From Paractinoplanes ferrugineus (GTDB lineage: Bacteria > Actinomycetota > Actinomycetes > Mycobacteriales > Micromonosporaceae): 52,280 nt of DNA. A program made the translations under genes and the position numbers. The notes below the pieces were generated by a model. It was not told the DNA's origin, did not search any database, and was given only the letters and a program-made list of their open reading frames with translations. The stretch covers positions 1 through 52,280 of the forward strand of contig NZ_BOMM01000030.1 in assembly GCF_016862195.1 (NCBI RefSeq), given 5' to 3'. Below are positions 40,163 to 49,760 of the stretch, piece after piece (within the stretch, counting starts at the first letter, position 1; every line of letters starts with the position of its first letter).

Positions 40163-40576
40163 TCAGGACAGCGCGTCGGCCGCGGCCGGGTCGCTGTCGC
40201 GCAGGAACTGGGCGCAGCGGGCCGCCTCGTCGGCCTCGCCGATCTGGGCGGCGGCCTGCGACAGGCTGTGCAGGCAGCGCAGGAAGCCCTGGTTGGGCAC
40301 GTGCGACCACGGGACCGGCCCGTGTCCCTTCCACCCGTTGCGGCGCAGGGCGTCGAGGCCGCGGTGATAGCCGGTGCGGGCATACGCGTACGCGGTAACC
40401 GGCTCGCCGGCCTTCAGCGCGTCGGCGGCCAGCGCGGCCCAGCCTCCGCTGAACGCCGGGTGGTCGGCGGCGACCTTCTTGTAGGCATCGACGGTGGCGG
40501 CCTCGGCGAGGGCCTTGTCAGCCTCGGCGTCGGCGGGCAGGAGCGTGGCCGGCGGCTCGGGAAGCAGATTCTGCAT
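40163..40576 (-). CDS. DUF3151 family protein
   Basis: A 137-residue soluble, Ala-rich helical protein starting M-Q-N-L-L-P-E-P-P-A-T-L-L-P, the normal DUF3151 N-terminus; an upstream ATG at 40600 would add eight odd residues. W-K-G-H-G-P-V-P-W-S-H-V-P-N-Q-G-F-L-R-C-L is the conserved block. In actinobacteria it is commonly found near fructose-bisphosphate aldolase and purA, as here. Helical pairs suggest a TPR-like scaffold. Function unknown. It follows the ADP-ribosylglycohydrolase gene by 20 bp. Confidence 0.88.
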   Translation of the reverse strand: MQNLLPEPPATLLPADAEADKALAEAATVDAYKKVAADHPAFSGGWAALAADALKAGEPVTAYAYARTGYHRGLDALRRNGWKGHGPVPWSHVPNQGFLRCLHSLSQAAAQIGEADEAARCAQFLRDSDPAAADALS

Positions 40577-40596
40577 GACCCCATTCAACCGTGGCG

Positions 40597-41586
40597 TCAC
40601 TCCCAGGCCGCAGCGACCCTGGCCAGCCGATCCGTGTATTCGATCTGGTCCGGCCAGCCGCTCGGCCAGGCGGCGTTCCCGAGCGCGGCGCCGGCGAAGG
40701 CACCGGCGAGGCAGGCGATCGAGTCGGAGTCACCCGAGGACGCGGCGCCCCGTCCGAGCACCGCGACAGGTTCGGTCGGCGAGATCAGATAGCAGTAGAG
40801 CGCGGTGGCCAGCGCCTCCTCGGCGATCCACCCGGCTCCGGTGGCCAGGCACGGGTCTCCGCCGAACGCGCCCGCGGCCAACGCGACGTCGACCCGGTCC
40901 AGCGCGACCAGGCACTCGTCCCAGCCGACCGCGATGAACTCCTCCGGCGACCTGGCCTCGGAGCGCCGCCACAGCTCACCGAGCCACTCGCCCCGGTAGA
41001 CCCGGCGCTGCCGCCGGCAGCGATCACGCAGAGCCCCCACGATCTCGCCCGGGGCGAGACCACCCAAGAGCCAATTGCAGGCGTACGCGGTGAGCTCGCT
41101 CGCGGCCAGACCCGTCGGATGGCCGTGCGTCAGGGCGGCCTGCAACTGAGCGGCCCCGGCCCGTTGCTCGTCGCTCAGCCCCGGCATCAGCCCGACCGGC
41201 GTGACCCGCATGTTGGCGCCACACCCCTTCGACCCGGCCTGGGTGGCCTCGACCCAGGGCAGTCCGTCGGACAGCCCCGCGCACGCCCGCAGGCAGGTCA
41301 TGCCGGGCGCCCGGTTGTTGTCCGGGCTGACCGCCCAGTCGAGGAACGCCTGCCGCAGCAACGGTTCGAGCTCCCCGGGCGTGATCGCGGGGGCCGCCAG
41401 CAGCGCCTCACCGACCGCGAGGGCCATCTGGGTGTCGTCGGTGACCAGGGCGGGAGTGCCCGACAACTGGACCGGACCACCCGGGCCATAGCGGGCGACG
41501 ATGGCCTCGTACTCCATGAACTCGGTTGGTTTGCCGAGCGCATCCCCGTAGGCCAGGCCGTAGAGCGATCCCGCCACGTTTTGCAC
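40597..41586 (-). CDS. ADP-ribosylglycohydrolase family protein
   Basis: A 329-residue DraG-fold hydrolase. G-D-A-L-G-K-P-T-E (14-22) and the dinuclear metal site T49-D-D-T-Q are conserved; near the end G-D-S-D-S-I-A-C-L-A-G-A-F-A-G-A replaces the usual G-D-x-D-T-x-A. It should cleave an N- or O-glycosidic bond to ADP-ribose on protein or a small molecule. GTG 41586 follows TAGGGT by 7 nt on the minus strand. It is divergent from the LOG-family gene with 18 bp between starts and upstream of DUF3151. Confidence 0.9.
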   Translation of the reverse strand: MQNVAGSLYGLAYGDALGKPTEFMEYEAIVARYGPGGPVQLSGTPALVTDDTQMALAVGEALLAAPAITPGELEPLLRQAFLDWAVSPDNNRAPGMTCLRACAGLSDGLPWVEATQAGSKGCGANMRVTPVGLMPGLSDEQRAGAAQLQAALTHGHPTGLAASELTAYACNWLLGGLAPGEIVGALRDRCRRQRRVYRGEWLGELWRRSEARSPEEFIAVGWDECLVALDRVDVALAAGAFGGDPCLATGAGWIAEEALATALYCYLISPTEPVAVLGRGAASSGDSDSIACLAGAFAGAALGNAAWPSGWPDQIEYTDRLARVAAAWE

Positions 41587-41604
41587 GGTGGCTACCCTAC
41601 GTGC
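41587..41604. promoter_or_regulatory. Overlapping bidirectional leaderless promoter
   Basis: The 18-bp gap contains TACCCT (41593-41598), 6 nt before the plus-strand ATG, and its near-complement TAGGGT on the minus strand (41594-41599), 7 nt before the minus-strand GTG. The two -10 boxes overlap by five bases, so one symmetric element appears to serve both leaderless genes. Confidence 0.6.
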
Positions 41605-42801
41605 ATGCCAGGAGATCCGCTGCACCCCGTCCTCGGCGGGCAGATCCCCTTCGATGACACCGCGCTCGAGGTGGAATCCCGGGCCGAGTTCGATTCGCAC
41701 CTGGCGCGGCACACGCTGGCCGGCCTGATCATTCTGGGTTTGCACCTCGAACTCGACCCACCCGACTTCGCCGGCGTCGACGTGACCGGCACGCTTTTCG
41801 TCGGCTGCCGCCTCAGCGACGACGTCGAGATCGACCTGATCCGCCGGGGCGCCCACCTCGTCCCGCCGTTCGACGCGCGCCCCTATCCGACCCATCCGGC
41901 GACCCTCTACACCCCCGAGGACCTCGCCGCCGGCTTCGGCTCGGGCGGCTTCGCCGGCATGTACGACACCACCGTCTACCAGCATTTCGTCGACCACGGC
42001 GGGGCGAGCCCGGACCTTCGCGAGGCCCTCTCGCAGCGACTGCACGACGCCGGCATCGACAACGCACTGGGCAAAGCCCTGTCCGCCTGGGTGGCCAACC
42101 ACAACGCCAAAGCCGCCGTCGGCATCATGGGCGGACACGCCGCCGCCCGTGGCTCGGAGGCCTACCGGATGGCCGCCACCCTCGCCTGGCGCCTCGCCGC
42201 CGCGGGCCGGCTGGTGGTGACCGGCGGCGGCCCCGGGGTGATGGAGGCCGCCAACCTGGGTGCCTACTTCGCGAATCGCCCGGCCGACCAACTGGACTCC
42301 GCCATCGAGATGCTCGCGGCGGCCCCACACTTCGCCGACCACGATCCGTACACCGCGGCGGCCCTCGCCGTCCGCGCCGCCTTCCCCGCTCCGCCCACCG
42401 CCGCCACCGACGTCGTGGGCCGGCTGCGCAACGGCGGCCTGGCCCTACCCACCTGGTTGTACGGCCACGAACCCGCCAACCTGTTCGCCGGCCAGATCGG
42501 CAAGTATTTCTCCAACGCCGTCCGCGAGGACTCGATCCTGCGCCTGTCCCGGGGCGGAATCGTCTTCGCCCCCGGCTGGGCCGGCACCGTCCAGGAGATC
42601 TTCCAGGCCGCGACCAAGACCTTCTACCAGACCGACGGCCCCTCCGGCGCGTTCGTCTTCCTGGGCGTCGACCATTGGCAACAGTTGCCGGTGGAAGCGT
42701 TGTTGCGCCCCCTGCTGGCCAAGTCGCCCCACGGCGATCAGTCCGACCTCATCGTCGTCACCGACTCCCTGGACGAGGCGATGGCCGCCCTGAGCCGCTA
42801 G
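41605..42801 (+). CDS. LOG-family nucleotide 5'-monophosphate hydrolase with N-terminal extension
   Basis: A 398-residue protein. From about residue 150 it is a LOG (lysine decarboxylase-like) Rossmann domain with G207-G-G-P-G-V-M-E-A and P323-G-W-A-G-T-x-Q-E331, the substrate-binding P-G-G-x-G-T-x-x-E motif with Trp for the second Gly. LOG and PpnN enzymes release the base from nucleoside monophosphates. The first about 125 residues are an extra domain with D-F-A-G-V-D-V-T-G-T-L-F-V-G-C-R-L, faintly pentapeptide-like. It may produce ribose phosphates next to an ADP-ribose hydrolase. Confidence 0.85.
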   Translation: MPGDPLHPVLGGQIPFDDTALEVESRAEFDSHLARHTLAGLIILGLHLELDPPDFAGVDVTGTLFVGCRLSDDVEIDLIRRGAHLVPPFDARPYPTHPATLYTPEDLAAGFGSGGFAGMYDTTVYQHFVDHGGASPDLREALSQRLHDAGIDNALGKALSAWVANHNAKAAVGIMGGHAAARGSEAYRMAATLAWRLAAAGRLVVTGGGPGVMEAANLGAYFANRPADQLDSAIEMLAAAPHFADHDPYTAAALAVRAAFPAPPTAATDVVGRLRNGGLALPTWLYGHEPANLFAGQIGKYFSNAVREDSILRLSRGGIVFAPGWAGTVQEIFQAATKTFYQTDGPSGAFVFLGVDHWQQLPVEALLRPLLAKSPHGDQSDLIVVTDSLDEAMAALSR

Positions 42802-42833
42802 CCCGCTCCCCCTGCGCACATCGGCTGAGCGGG
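42802..42833. terminator. Hairpin between LOG-family gene and next convergent gene
   Basis: CCCGCTC (42802-42808) and GAGCGGG (42827-42833) form a 7-bp stem directly after the stop codon; it can act on both strands. Confidence 0.55.
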
Positions 42834-42839
42834 GGCCGG

Positions 42840-43361
42840 TCAGGCGACGTGGACTCGGCGCCAGTTCGTGGCGGGCAGCTCGGCCTCGGGGAGGTCGGTT
42901 ATGCCGTTTTCGTCCATGGCGTTGTAGACCGCGAGGCGGGCGCCGTCGAACAGGAACTCGACGGCATGCAGGATGCGCGGACGCCACTCGGCCGCGGTGA
43001 CCAGCTCGATCACGTTCACCGCTCGGAGGATCTGGCCGCGGGCGTGGCGGAGGGCGGCGACCGGGTCGGGGCGCCAGTCGAAGTGCTCGTACCAGTCGAT
43101 CGGCAGGTTGAGGTCGATCTGGTCCCAGGTGATCGCGCACTCATCGAACTTACGGTGGGTAATCTCCACATGCGTCTGTCCGAAGTCGAGGATCACCGGA
43201 CCGTCGGCGAACCAGCCGCGCTCCGCCATGTCCCACATCAGCCAGCTCGATCGCAGTTTCCGGCCGATGAGCCGCACAAACCTGGTCCGGTGCACGGCCG
43301 CGAGGGCTTCCGCGTCGTGGTGCCAGGCGGGCTCGTAGCCCTCGATCCCGAGCACGATCAT
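42840..43361 (-). CDS. Hypothetical protein
   Basis: A 173-residue soluble protein rich in Trp and His. Blocks such as W-L-M-W-D-M-A-E-R-G-W-F-A-D-G-P-V-I-L-D-F-G and I-D-L-N-L-P-I-D-W-Y-E-H-F-D-W-R suggest a folded, conserved domain. ATG 43361 has GGAGG 3 nt upstream. It is a single-gene unit just downstream of the fba terminator. I do not recognise the family and see no catalytic motif. Confidence 0.82.
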   Translation of the reverse strand: MIVLGIEGYEPAWHHDAEALAAVHRTRFVRLIGRKLRSSWLMWDMAERGWFADGPVILDFGQTHVEITHRKFDECAITWDQIDLNLPIDWYEHFDWRPDPVAALRHARGQILRAVNVIELVTAAEWRPRILHAVEFLFDGARLAVYNAMDENGITDLPEAELPATNWRRVHVA

Positions 43362-43422
43362 GAACCTCCAGTGAACCGGAGAACGATCGTACCCATACCC
43401 GAGAGTAACCCCGCAACATCGA

Positions 43423-43456
43423 ACGGCCGATCCCCACCTGCGGGGACCGGCCGTTG
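43423..43456 (-). terminator. Terminator of fba
   Basis: AACGGCCG (43423-43430) and CGGCCGTT (43449-43456) with an inner TCCCC/GGGGA extension around one mismatch form a long stem 10 nt after the fba stop. Confidence 0.8.
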
Positions 43457-43466
43457 TCCGATCGAG

Positions 43467-44492
<1,026 letters not shown>

Positions 44493-44748
44493 CGGTGCGC
44501 TCCTTGCTTGTTTCACACGTATGGAAGACAGAGGGCAGGACCGCGCTGTCCTCCAGTCAGTCAGTATCCCGCAGGCGGGACAGCGACGGGAAACCGCCCC
44601 GAAACTCGTTCCGAGAGTCGGTCATACGACCCAAAACGGCGGCAAATCCGGGGACCACTTCCCCTACCGTAAGTACGCAGCCGGTTTGTACTCGGGCTGT
44701 CCGGGAAACCGGGCTGCGGCCAGGACGACCGCGAGAGGGGAACGCGAG

Positions 44749-44922
44749 ATGACGTACCCGGAGAACATCAATCTGGAGACCCCCGAGGCGGACGCGGCCG
44801 AGCAGGCCGTCAGCGCCCGTCTCGACCAGGACACCGAACCGTCGCTCGACGTCGAGGCGCCCGAGTGGGACGCCCGCGAGCAGAGCCGGACCGTCGAGCT
44901 GGAGGACGACGACTACCGGTAG
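44749..44922 (+). CDS. Small acidic hypothetical protein
   Basis: A 57-residue very acidic protein (M-T-Y-P-E-N-I-N-L-E-T-P-E-A-D-A-A-E-Q, ending E-L-E-D-D-D-Y-R) without membrane segments or Cys. GAGAGGGG lies 8 nt before ATG 44749. It is 36 bp upstream of hen1, in the same direction, and may be co-transcribed. Likely conserved in relatives, but I cannot assign a role. Confidence 0.72.
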   Translation: MTYPENINLETPEADAAEQAVSARLDQDTEPSLDVEAPEWDAREQSRTVELEDDDYR

Positions 44923-44941
44923 GCAATTCGGTCGCCTCGAT

Positions 44942-44954
44942 GGGCGTATCGCCC
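44942..44954 (+). promoter_or_regulatory. Small dyad before hen1
   Basis: GGGCG-TAT-CGCCC lies 4 nt before the hen1 ATG. As RNA it would fold into a short hairpin covering the region where a ribosome binding site is expected; none is visible. It could be an operator or a structural brake on translation. Confidence 0.35.
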
Positions 44955-44958
44955 GATC

Positions 44959-46329
44959 ATGGTGGACGTGCTGCTTACCGTGACGACCACCCGCCCGCCC
45001 GCGACCGATCTCGGCTACCTGCTGGTCAAGCACCCCGGCAAGGTGCATCAGTTCGACGTGCCGACCGGTACGGCGTACGTGCTGTACCCCGAGGCGACCG
45101 AGGACCGGTGCACGGCGGCGCTGCTGCTCGACGTGGATCCGGCACGACTACGAGCGCAGCAGGAGTCGTTCGAGCTCGGCGCGTACGTCAACGACCGCCC
45201 GTACGCCGCATCGAGCCTGCTCGCCGGAGCCCTGGCGAAGGTCTTCCGCAGCGCCCTGCGCGGCGCCTCGAAGGATCGGCCGGAGCTGGCCGCCGAAGCC
45301 ATTCCGCTGCGGATCCGAGTGCCGGTGCTGGGTGGCTCGACCGAGTTGGCGACGCGCCTGTTCGCGCCGCTCGGCTGGGCGGTGACGGCCGAGCCGATCC
45401 CGTTCGAGCCGGAGATCGGCGGCAACAGCCGTTACGTCGACCTGAGCCTGTCCGGCACGGTCCGGCTCGCCGACGCCCTCAACCACCTTTACGTCCTGCT
45501 CCCGGTCCTCGACGACGCCAAGCACTACTGGGTGGCGCCCGACGAGATCGAGAAGCTGCTGCGCTCGGGCGCCGGCTGGCTGGCCGGCCATCCGGAGAAG
45601 GTGCTGATCGCCCGCCGCTACCTCGCGCATCGCCGGCATCTGGCCGAGTCCGCGCTGGCCCGCCTCGAGGTGGCGGAGGAGAACCCCGACGAAGAGTCCG
45701 AGCTGCCGGTGGCCCGCAAGGTCTCGCTGGCCGAGCAGCGCCGTGCCGCCGTGCTGGCCGCGTTGACCGAGGCCGACGCCGCCCGGGTCATCGATCTCGG
45801 TTGTGGTGGCGGCGCGCTGTTGGCGGCCCTGATCAAGGATCGCCGGTTCACCGAGATCGTCGGCACCGACGTGTCCTCGCGGGCCCTCGACCAGGCCACT
45901 CGTCGCCTCCGCCTCGATCGGCTGCCGACCCGGCAGAAGGACCGGATCAAGATTTGGCAGTCCGCGCTGACCTACCGGGACGACCGGCTGCGCGGCTACG
46001 ACGCCGCCGTGCTGATGGAGGTCATCGAGCACGTCGATCTGCCCCGGTTGCCGGCGCTGGAGGCGAGCGTCTTCGGTCACGCCCACCCGCGCACGGTCGT
46101 GGTGACCACGCCGAACGCCGAGTACAACGTCCACTACGAGGGCCTGACCGGGATGCGCCATTCCGACCACCGCTTCGAGTGGACCCGGGCCGAGTTCCGT
46201 TCGTGGGCCTCGGAAACCGCTGAACGGTACGGCTACACCGTCGAGTTCCGCCCGGTCGGCGAGGAGCACGAGACCACCGGCGCGCCCACCCAGCTCGCCA
46301 TCTTCAAGGAGAAGGAGGCCACCGCATGA
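44959..46329 (+). CDS. hen1: 3'-terminal RNA ribose 2'-O-methyltransferase Hen1
   Basis: A 456-residue bacterial Hen1. The N-terminal half is the bacterial-specific domain (L-L-T-V-T-T-T-R-P-P-A-T-D-L-G-Y-L-L-V-K-H-P), which contacts Pnkp. The C-terminal methyltransferase has D-L-G-C-G-G-G for SAM, the metal site E354-V-I-E357-H358, and R-H-S-D-H-R-F-E-W. It methylates the 2'-OH at an RNA break before sealing, making the repaired site resistant to the same ribotoxin. The stop overlaps the pnkp start (ATGA). Confidence 0.96.
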   Translation: MVDVLLTVTTTRPPATDLGYLLVKHPGKVHQFDVPTGTAYVLYPEATEDRCTAALLLDVDPARLRAQQESFELGAYVNDRPYAASSLLAGALAKVFRSALRGASKDRPELAAEAIPLRIRVPVLGGSTELATRLFAPLGWAVTAEPIPFEPEIGGNSRYVDLSLSGTVRLADALNHLYVLLPVLDDAKHYWVAPDEIEKLLRSGAGWLAGHPEKVLIARRYLAHRRHLAESALARLEVAEENPDEESELPVARKVSLAEQRRAAVLAALTEADAARVIDLGCGGGALLAALIKDRRFTEIVGTDVSSRALDQATRRLRLDRLPTRQKDRIKIWQSALTYRDDRLRGYDAAVLMEVIEHVDLPRLPALEASVFGHAHPRTVVVTTPNAEYNVHYEGLTGMRHSDHRFEWTRAEFRSWASETAERYGYTVEFRPVGEEHETTGAPTQLAIFKEKEATA

Positions 46330-48800
46330 TCGACGTACCCGAGCTGGCGCTCGTCGCCCTGGTCGGCATCTCCGGATCCGGCAAGTCGACGTTCGCCCGC
46401 ACCCACTTCAAGCCGACCCAGGTGCTCTCCTCGGACTACTTCCGGGGTCTGGTCGCCGACGACGAGAACGACCAGTCCGCGTCGGCCGACGCGTTCGAGG
46501 TGCTGCACTACGTGGCGGGCAAGCGGCTGGCCGCCGGTCGGCTCACCGTCGTCGACGCCACCAACCTGCAGCCGCATGCCCGAGCCGGCCTCATCAAGGT
46601 CGCCCGGGAGCACGACGTGCTCCCGGTCGCGATCGTCCTCGACGTGCCCGAGTCGGTGGCCTGGGAGCGCACCGAGGGACGCGCGGACCGCACGTTCGGC
46701 CGGCCGGTACTCACCCGAATGGGCCGTGACCTGCGGCGTTCGCTCGGCTCGCTGGCCCGTGAGGGCTTCCGCAAGGTGCACGTGCTGCGCGGCGTCGACG
46801 AGATCGCGGGCGCCGAGATCCGCTACGCGAAGCTGTTCAACGACAAGCGTGAGCTGACCGGCCCGTTCGACATCATCGGCGACGTGCATGGCTGCCACGC
46901 GGAGCTGGTCGCCCTGCTCACCAAGCTCGGCTACGACGTCAGCCGGGCCGGCGCCCCGCACCCGGCGGGCCGCACCGCGATCTTCGTGGGCGACCTCGTC
47001 GACCGCGGCCCCGACTCGCCCGGCGTCCTGCGCCTGGTGATGTCCATGGTCGCGGCCGGATCCGCGATCTGCGTGCCCGGAAACCACGAGCAGAAGCTGG
47101 CCCGCAAGCTCAACGGCCGCAACGTGCAGCTGACCCACGGCCTGCCCGAGACGCTGGCGCAGCTGGAAAGCGAGCCGGCCGAGTTCGTCGCCGAGGTCAA
47201 GACCTTCATCGAAGGCCTGGTCAGCCACTACGTGCTCGACGACGGCAAGCTCGTCGTCGCACACGCCGGCCTCAAGGAGGCCTATCAGGGGCGGGCGTCC
47301 GGCCGAGTGCGCAGCTTCGCGCTCTACGGCGAGACGACGGGCGAAACCGACGAGTACGGGCTACCTGTCCGCTATCCGTGGGCGCGTGACTATCGCGGTT
47401 CGGCAGCGGTCGTCTACGGCCACGTCCCCACCCCGACCCCGGAGTGGATCAACAACACGATCTGCCTGGACACCGGTTGTGTCTTCGGCGGCTCGCTGAC
47501 GGCCCTGCGCTGGCCGACCCGCGAGCTCGTGTCGGTTCCGGCCGCCCGGGAGTACTACGCCCCCGTCCGCCCCCTCCGCGAAGCCACCACCCGGCCGGAC
47601 GAGGGCCTCGATCTGGCCGACGTCACCGGGCGGCGGCACCTCGATTACGGGTACGGGCGGACGACCGTCAACGCCGAGAACGCGGCCGCGGCCCTGGAGG
47701 TGATGAGCCGGTTCGCCCTCGACCCGGCCACGCTCGGGTGGTTGCCGCCGACCATGGCGCCCTGCTCGACGTCGAACCTCGACGGCTATCTCGAGCACCC
47801 GGCGACGGCGTTCGCCGACCTGCGCGCGGCCGGCGTCGACAAGGTCGTGTGCGAGGAGAAGCACATGGGGTCGCGGGCCGTGGTCCGGGTGTCGCGTACC
47901 GGCTCCGGCGACGCCATCTGGACCCGTACCGGTCGGCCGTTCTTCGGTCCCGCGCTCGACCAGCCGTTGCTCGAGCGGGTGCGGACGGCCGCCGCGCCGC
48001 TCTTCGCCGACCTCGACACCGACTGGCTGCTGCTCGACTGCGAACTGCTGCCGTGGTCGGCGAAGGCCGGCGGGCTGATCCGCGACCAGTACGCGGGGGT
48101 CGGTGCGGCCGGCCGGCACGCCCTGCCGGCGGCGCTGGCCGTGCTCGACCAGGTGGCGGCCCGTGGACTCGACGTCGGGGCGCTGCGCGACCGGATCGAA
48201 CTGCGCTCGTCGGAGATCGCCGGCTACTCGGCCGCCTACCGCTCCTACGTGCGGCCGACCGACGGTCTCACCGGGGTCACGCTCGCCCCGTTCGCGCTCC
48301 TGGCCGGCGTCGGAGTCTCGTACGCAAGCAAGGATCACGGCTGGCACCTCGCGCAGGCGGACCGCCTGGTCGCGGCCGACGCCGAGATCTTCACGCCGAC
48401 CCGGCGGAAGATCGTCGAGCTCGGTGACGCGGCGGCCGAGGCCGACGCCACCGACTGGTGGCTCTCGCTGACGGCGGCGGGCGGCGAGGGCATGGTGGTC
48501 AAGCCGTACGCGGGCCTGGCCGTCACCGACGCGAAGGGCCGTCTCGTGCAGCCGGGTGTGAAATGCCGTGGCCGGGAGTACCTGCGGATCATCTACGGTC
48601 CCGAGTACACCCGTCCGGAGCAGCTGGCCCGGTTGCGCAAGCGGAACCTGGGCCGCAAACGCAGCCTGGCCCTGCGCGAACACGGGCTGGGCCTGGCCGC
48701 GCTCGACCGGCTGGCCGAGGGCGCACCGACCTGGCGCGTGCACGAGTTGGTGTTCGCGATCCTGGCCGCCGAGTCGGAACCGGTGGACCCGCGGTTGTGA
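46326..48800 (+). CDS. pnkp: Polynucleotide kinase-phosphatase / RNA ligase (bacterial Pnkp)
   Basis: An 824-residue three-domain RNA-end-healing and sealing enzyme. The 5'-kinase P-loop is G-I-S-G-S-G-K-S-T (14-22). The metallophosphoesterase (2',3'-phosphatase) starts D182-I-I-G-D-V-H-G, with G-D-L-V-D-R-G-P and G-N-H-E. The ligase-type adenylyltransferase has its nucleotidyl Lys512 in E-K-H-M-G. Bacterial Pnkp ligates only with Hen1 bound, and hen1 overlaps it. All catalytic motifs look intact, so the repair system should be functional. Confidence 0.97.
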   Translation: MIDVPELALVALVGISGSGKSTFARTHFKPTQVLSSDYFRGLVADDENDQSASADAFEVLHYVAGKRLAAGRLTVVDATNLQPHARAGLIKVAREHDVLPVAIVLDVPESVAWERTEGRADRTFGRPVLTRMGRDLRRSLGSLAREGFRKVHVLRGVDEIAGAEIRYAKLFNDKRELTGPFDIIGDVHGCHAELVALLTKLGYDVSRAGAPHPAGRTAIFVGDLVDRGPDSPGVLRLVMSMVAAGSAICVPGNHEQKLARKLNGRNVQLTHGLPETLAQLESEPAEFVAEVKTFIEGLVSHYVLDDGKLVVAHAGLKEAYQGRASGRVRSFALYGETTGETDEYGLPVRYPWARDYRGSAAVVYGHVPTPTPEWINNTICLDTGCVFGGSLTALRWPTRELVSVPAAREYYAPVRPLREATTRPDEGLDLADVTGRRHLDYGYGRTTVNAENAAAALEVMSRFALDPATLGWLPPTMAPCSTSNLDGYLEHPATAFADLRAAGVDKVVCEEKHMGSRAVVRVSRTGSGDAIWTRTGRPFFGPALDQPLLERVRTAAAPLFADLDTDWLLLDCELLPWSAKAGGLIRDQYAGVGAAGRHALPAALAVLDQVAARGLDVGALRDRIELRSSEIAGYSAAYRSYVRPTDGLTGVTLAPFALLAGVGVSYASKDHGWHLAQADRLVAADAEIFTPTRRKIVELGDAAAEADATDWWLSLTAAGGEGMVVKPYAGLAVTDAKGRLVQPGVKCRGREYLRIIYGPEYTRPEQLARLRKRNLGRKRSLALREHGLGLAALDRLAEGAPTWRVHELVFAILAAESEPVDPRL

Positions 48801-48860
48801 CAGCTTTCCCACAGCTTTCCTACAGCTAAGAGTTCGCAGGCTGCCGGTACCCTGCTCCTC

Positions 48861-49682
48861 GTGGAGACCCATGCGCTTGTCGAGCAGCTCGCTCTGAACC
48901 CGTTGAGCCCGAAGGACCTGATTCACACCTTCGGGCTCATCGGCGTGATCGCGATCATGTTCGCCGAGACCGGCCTGCTGGTCGGCTTCTTCTTCCCCGG
49001 CGACTCGCTGCTCTTCCTGGCCGGCGTCGCGTCCTCACCGGTGGCCGACGAGCTCTTCGGGGACAACACTCAGATCTCGTTCGTCGGCCTGCTCATCGGG
49101 GCGCCGATCGCCGCGATCTTCGGCGCCCAGCTCGGCCACTGGCTGGGGGCGCGCTACGGCCGACGGATGTTCGACAAACCCAATTCAAAGCTCTTCAAGC
49201 GGGAGTACGTCGAGAAGGCGGAGTACTACTTCGAGAAGTTCGGCCCGGCCAAGGCCGTGGTGCTCGCCCGCTTCATCCCGATCGTGCGCACGTTCCTCAA
49301 CCCGGTCGCCGGCACCCTCGGCATGCCGGCGAAGAAGTTCTTCATCTGGAACGTGGTCGGCGCGGTCCTGTGGACCGACGGCATCCTGCTTATCGGGCAC
49401 CTGCTGGCCAACCAGATCTACAAGGCCGTCGGCGACAAGATCGACCACTACATCCTGCCGGTGGTCGCGGTCATCATCCTCATCTCGGTGCTGCCGATCC
49501 TCATCGAGATCCTCCGCGAGCGGAAGCACAAGAAGAACGGCACCGGCCCCGGCGCCTCGGCGGTCGAGCCGGCGCAGGCGATCGGCGTGGTCGCGGCCGC
49601 GAGCATCGCCGGTCTGGTCGAGGCGGTCCGCGACGAGGACGACGACGAGCCGCGTACGCCGAGGTCGCACCGCCGAACCTGA
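48861..49682 (+). CDS. DedA family integral membrane protein
   Basis: A 273-residue DedA/VTT-domain protein with about five membrane segments and a charged cytoplasmic tail ending in Asp/Glu then Arg residues. F-A-E-T-G-L-L-V-G-F-F-F-P-G-D-S-L-L-F and the later R-F-I-P-I-V-R-T-F-L-N-P-V-A-G are DedA signatures; the Glu and Arg pairs are required in E. coli homologues. DedA proteins flip undecaprenyl phosphate or phospholipids. GTG 48861 follows TACCCT (48848-48853) by 7 nt, a leaderless pattern. Confidence 0.93.
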   Translation: METHALVEQLALNPLSPKDLIHTFGLIGVIAIMFAETGLLVGFFFPGDSLLFLAGVASSPVADELFGDNTQISFVGLLIGAPIAAIFGAQLGHWLGARYGRRMFDKPNSKLFKREYVEKAEYYFEKFGPAKAVVLARFIPIVRTFLNPVAGTLGMPAKKFFIWNVVGAVLWTDGILLIGHLLANQIYKAVGDKIDHYILPVVAVIILISVLPILIEILRERKHKKNGTGPGASAVEPAQAIGVVAAASIAGLVEAVRDEDDDEPRTPRSHRRT

Positions 49683-49696
49683 GGTCACGAAGTACG

Positions 49697-49726
49697 AAAG
49701 GCCGGCCCGAGCGGGCCGGCCTTTTT
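49697..49726 (+). terminator. Intrinsic terminator of the dedA gene
   Basis: AAAGGCCGGCCC (49697-49708), loop GAGC, GGGCCGGCCTTT (49713-49724) and further T bases: a textbook rho-independent terminator 14 nt after the stop. It also faces the convergent aldolase-family gene. Confidence 0.93.
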
Positions 49727-49760
49727 CGCGGCCTCTTCTTTGCCGGCTCTTCGTGCTGGC

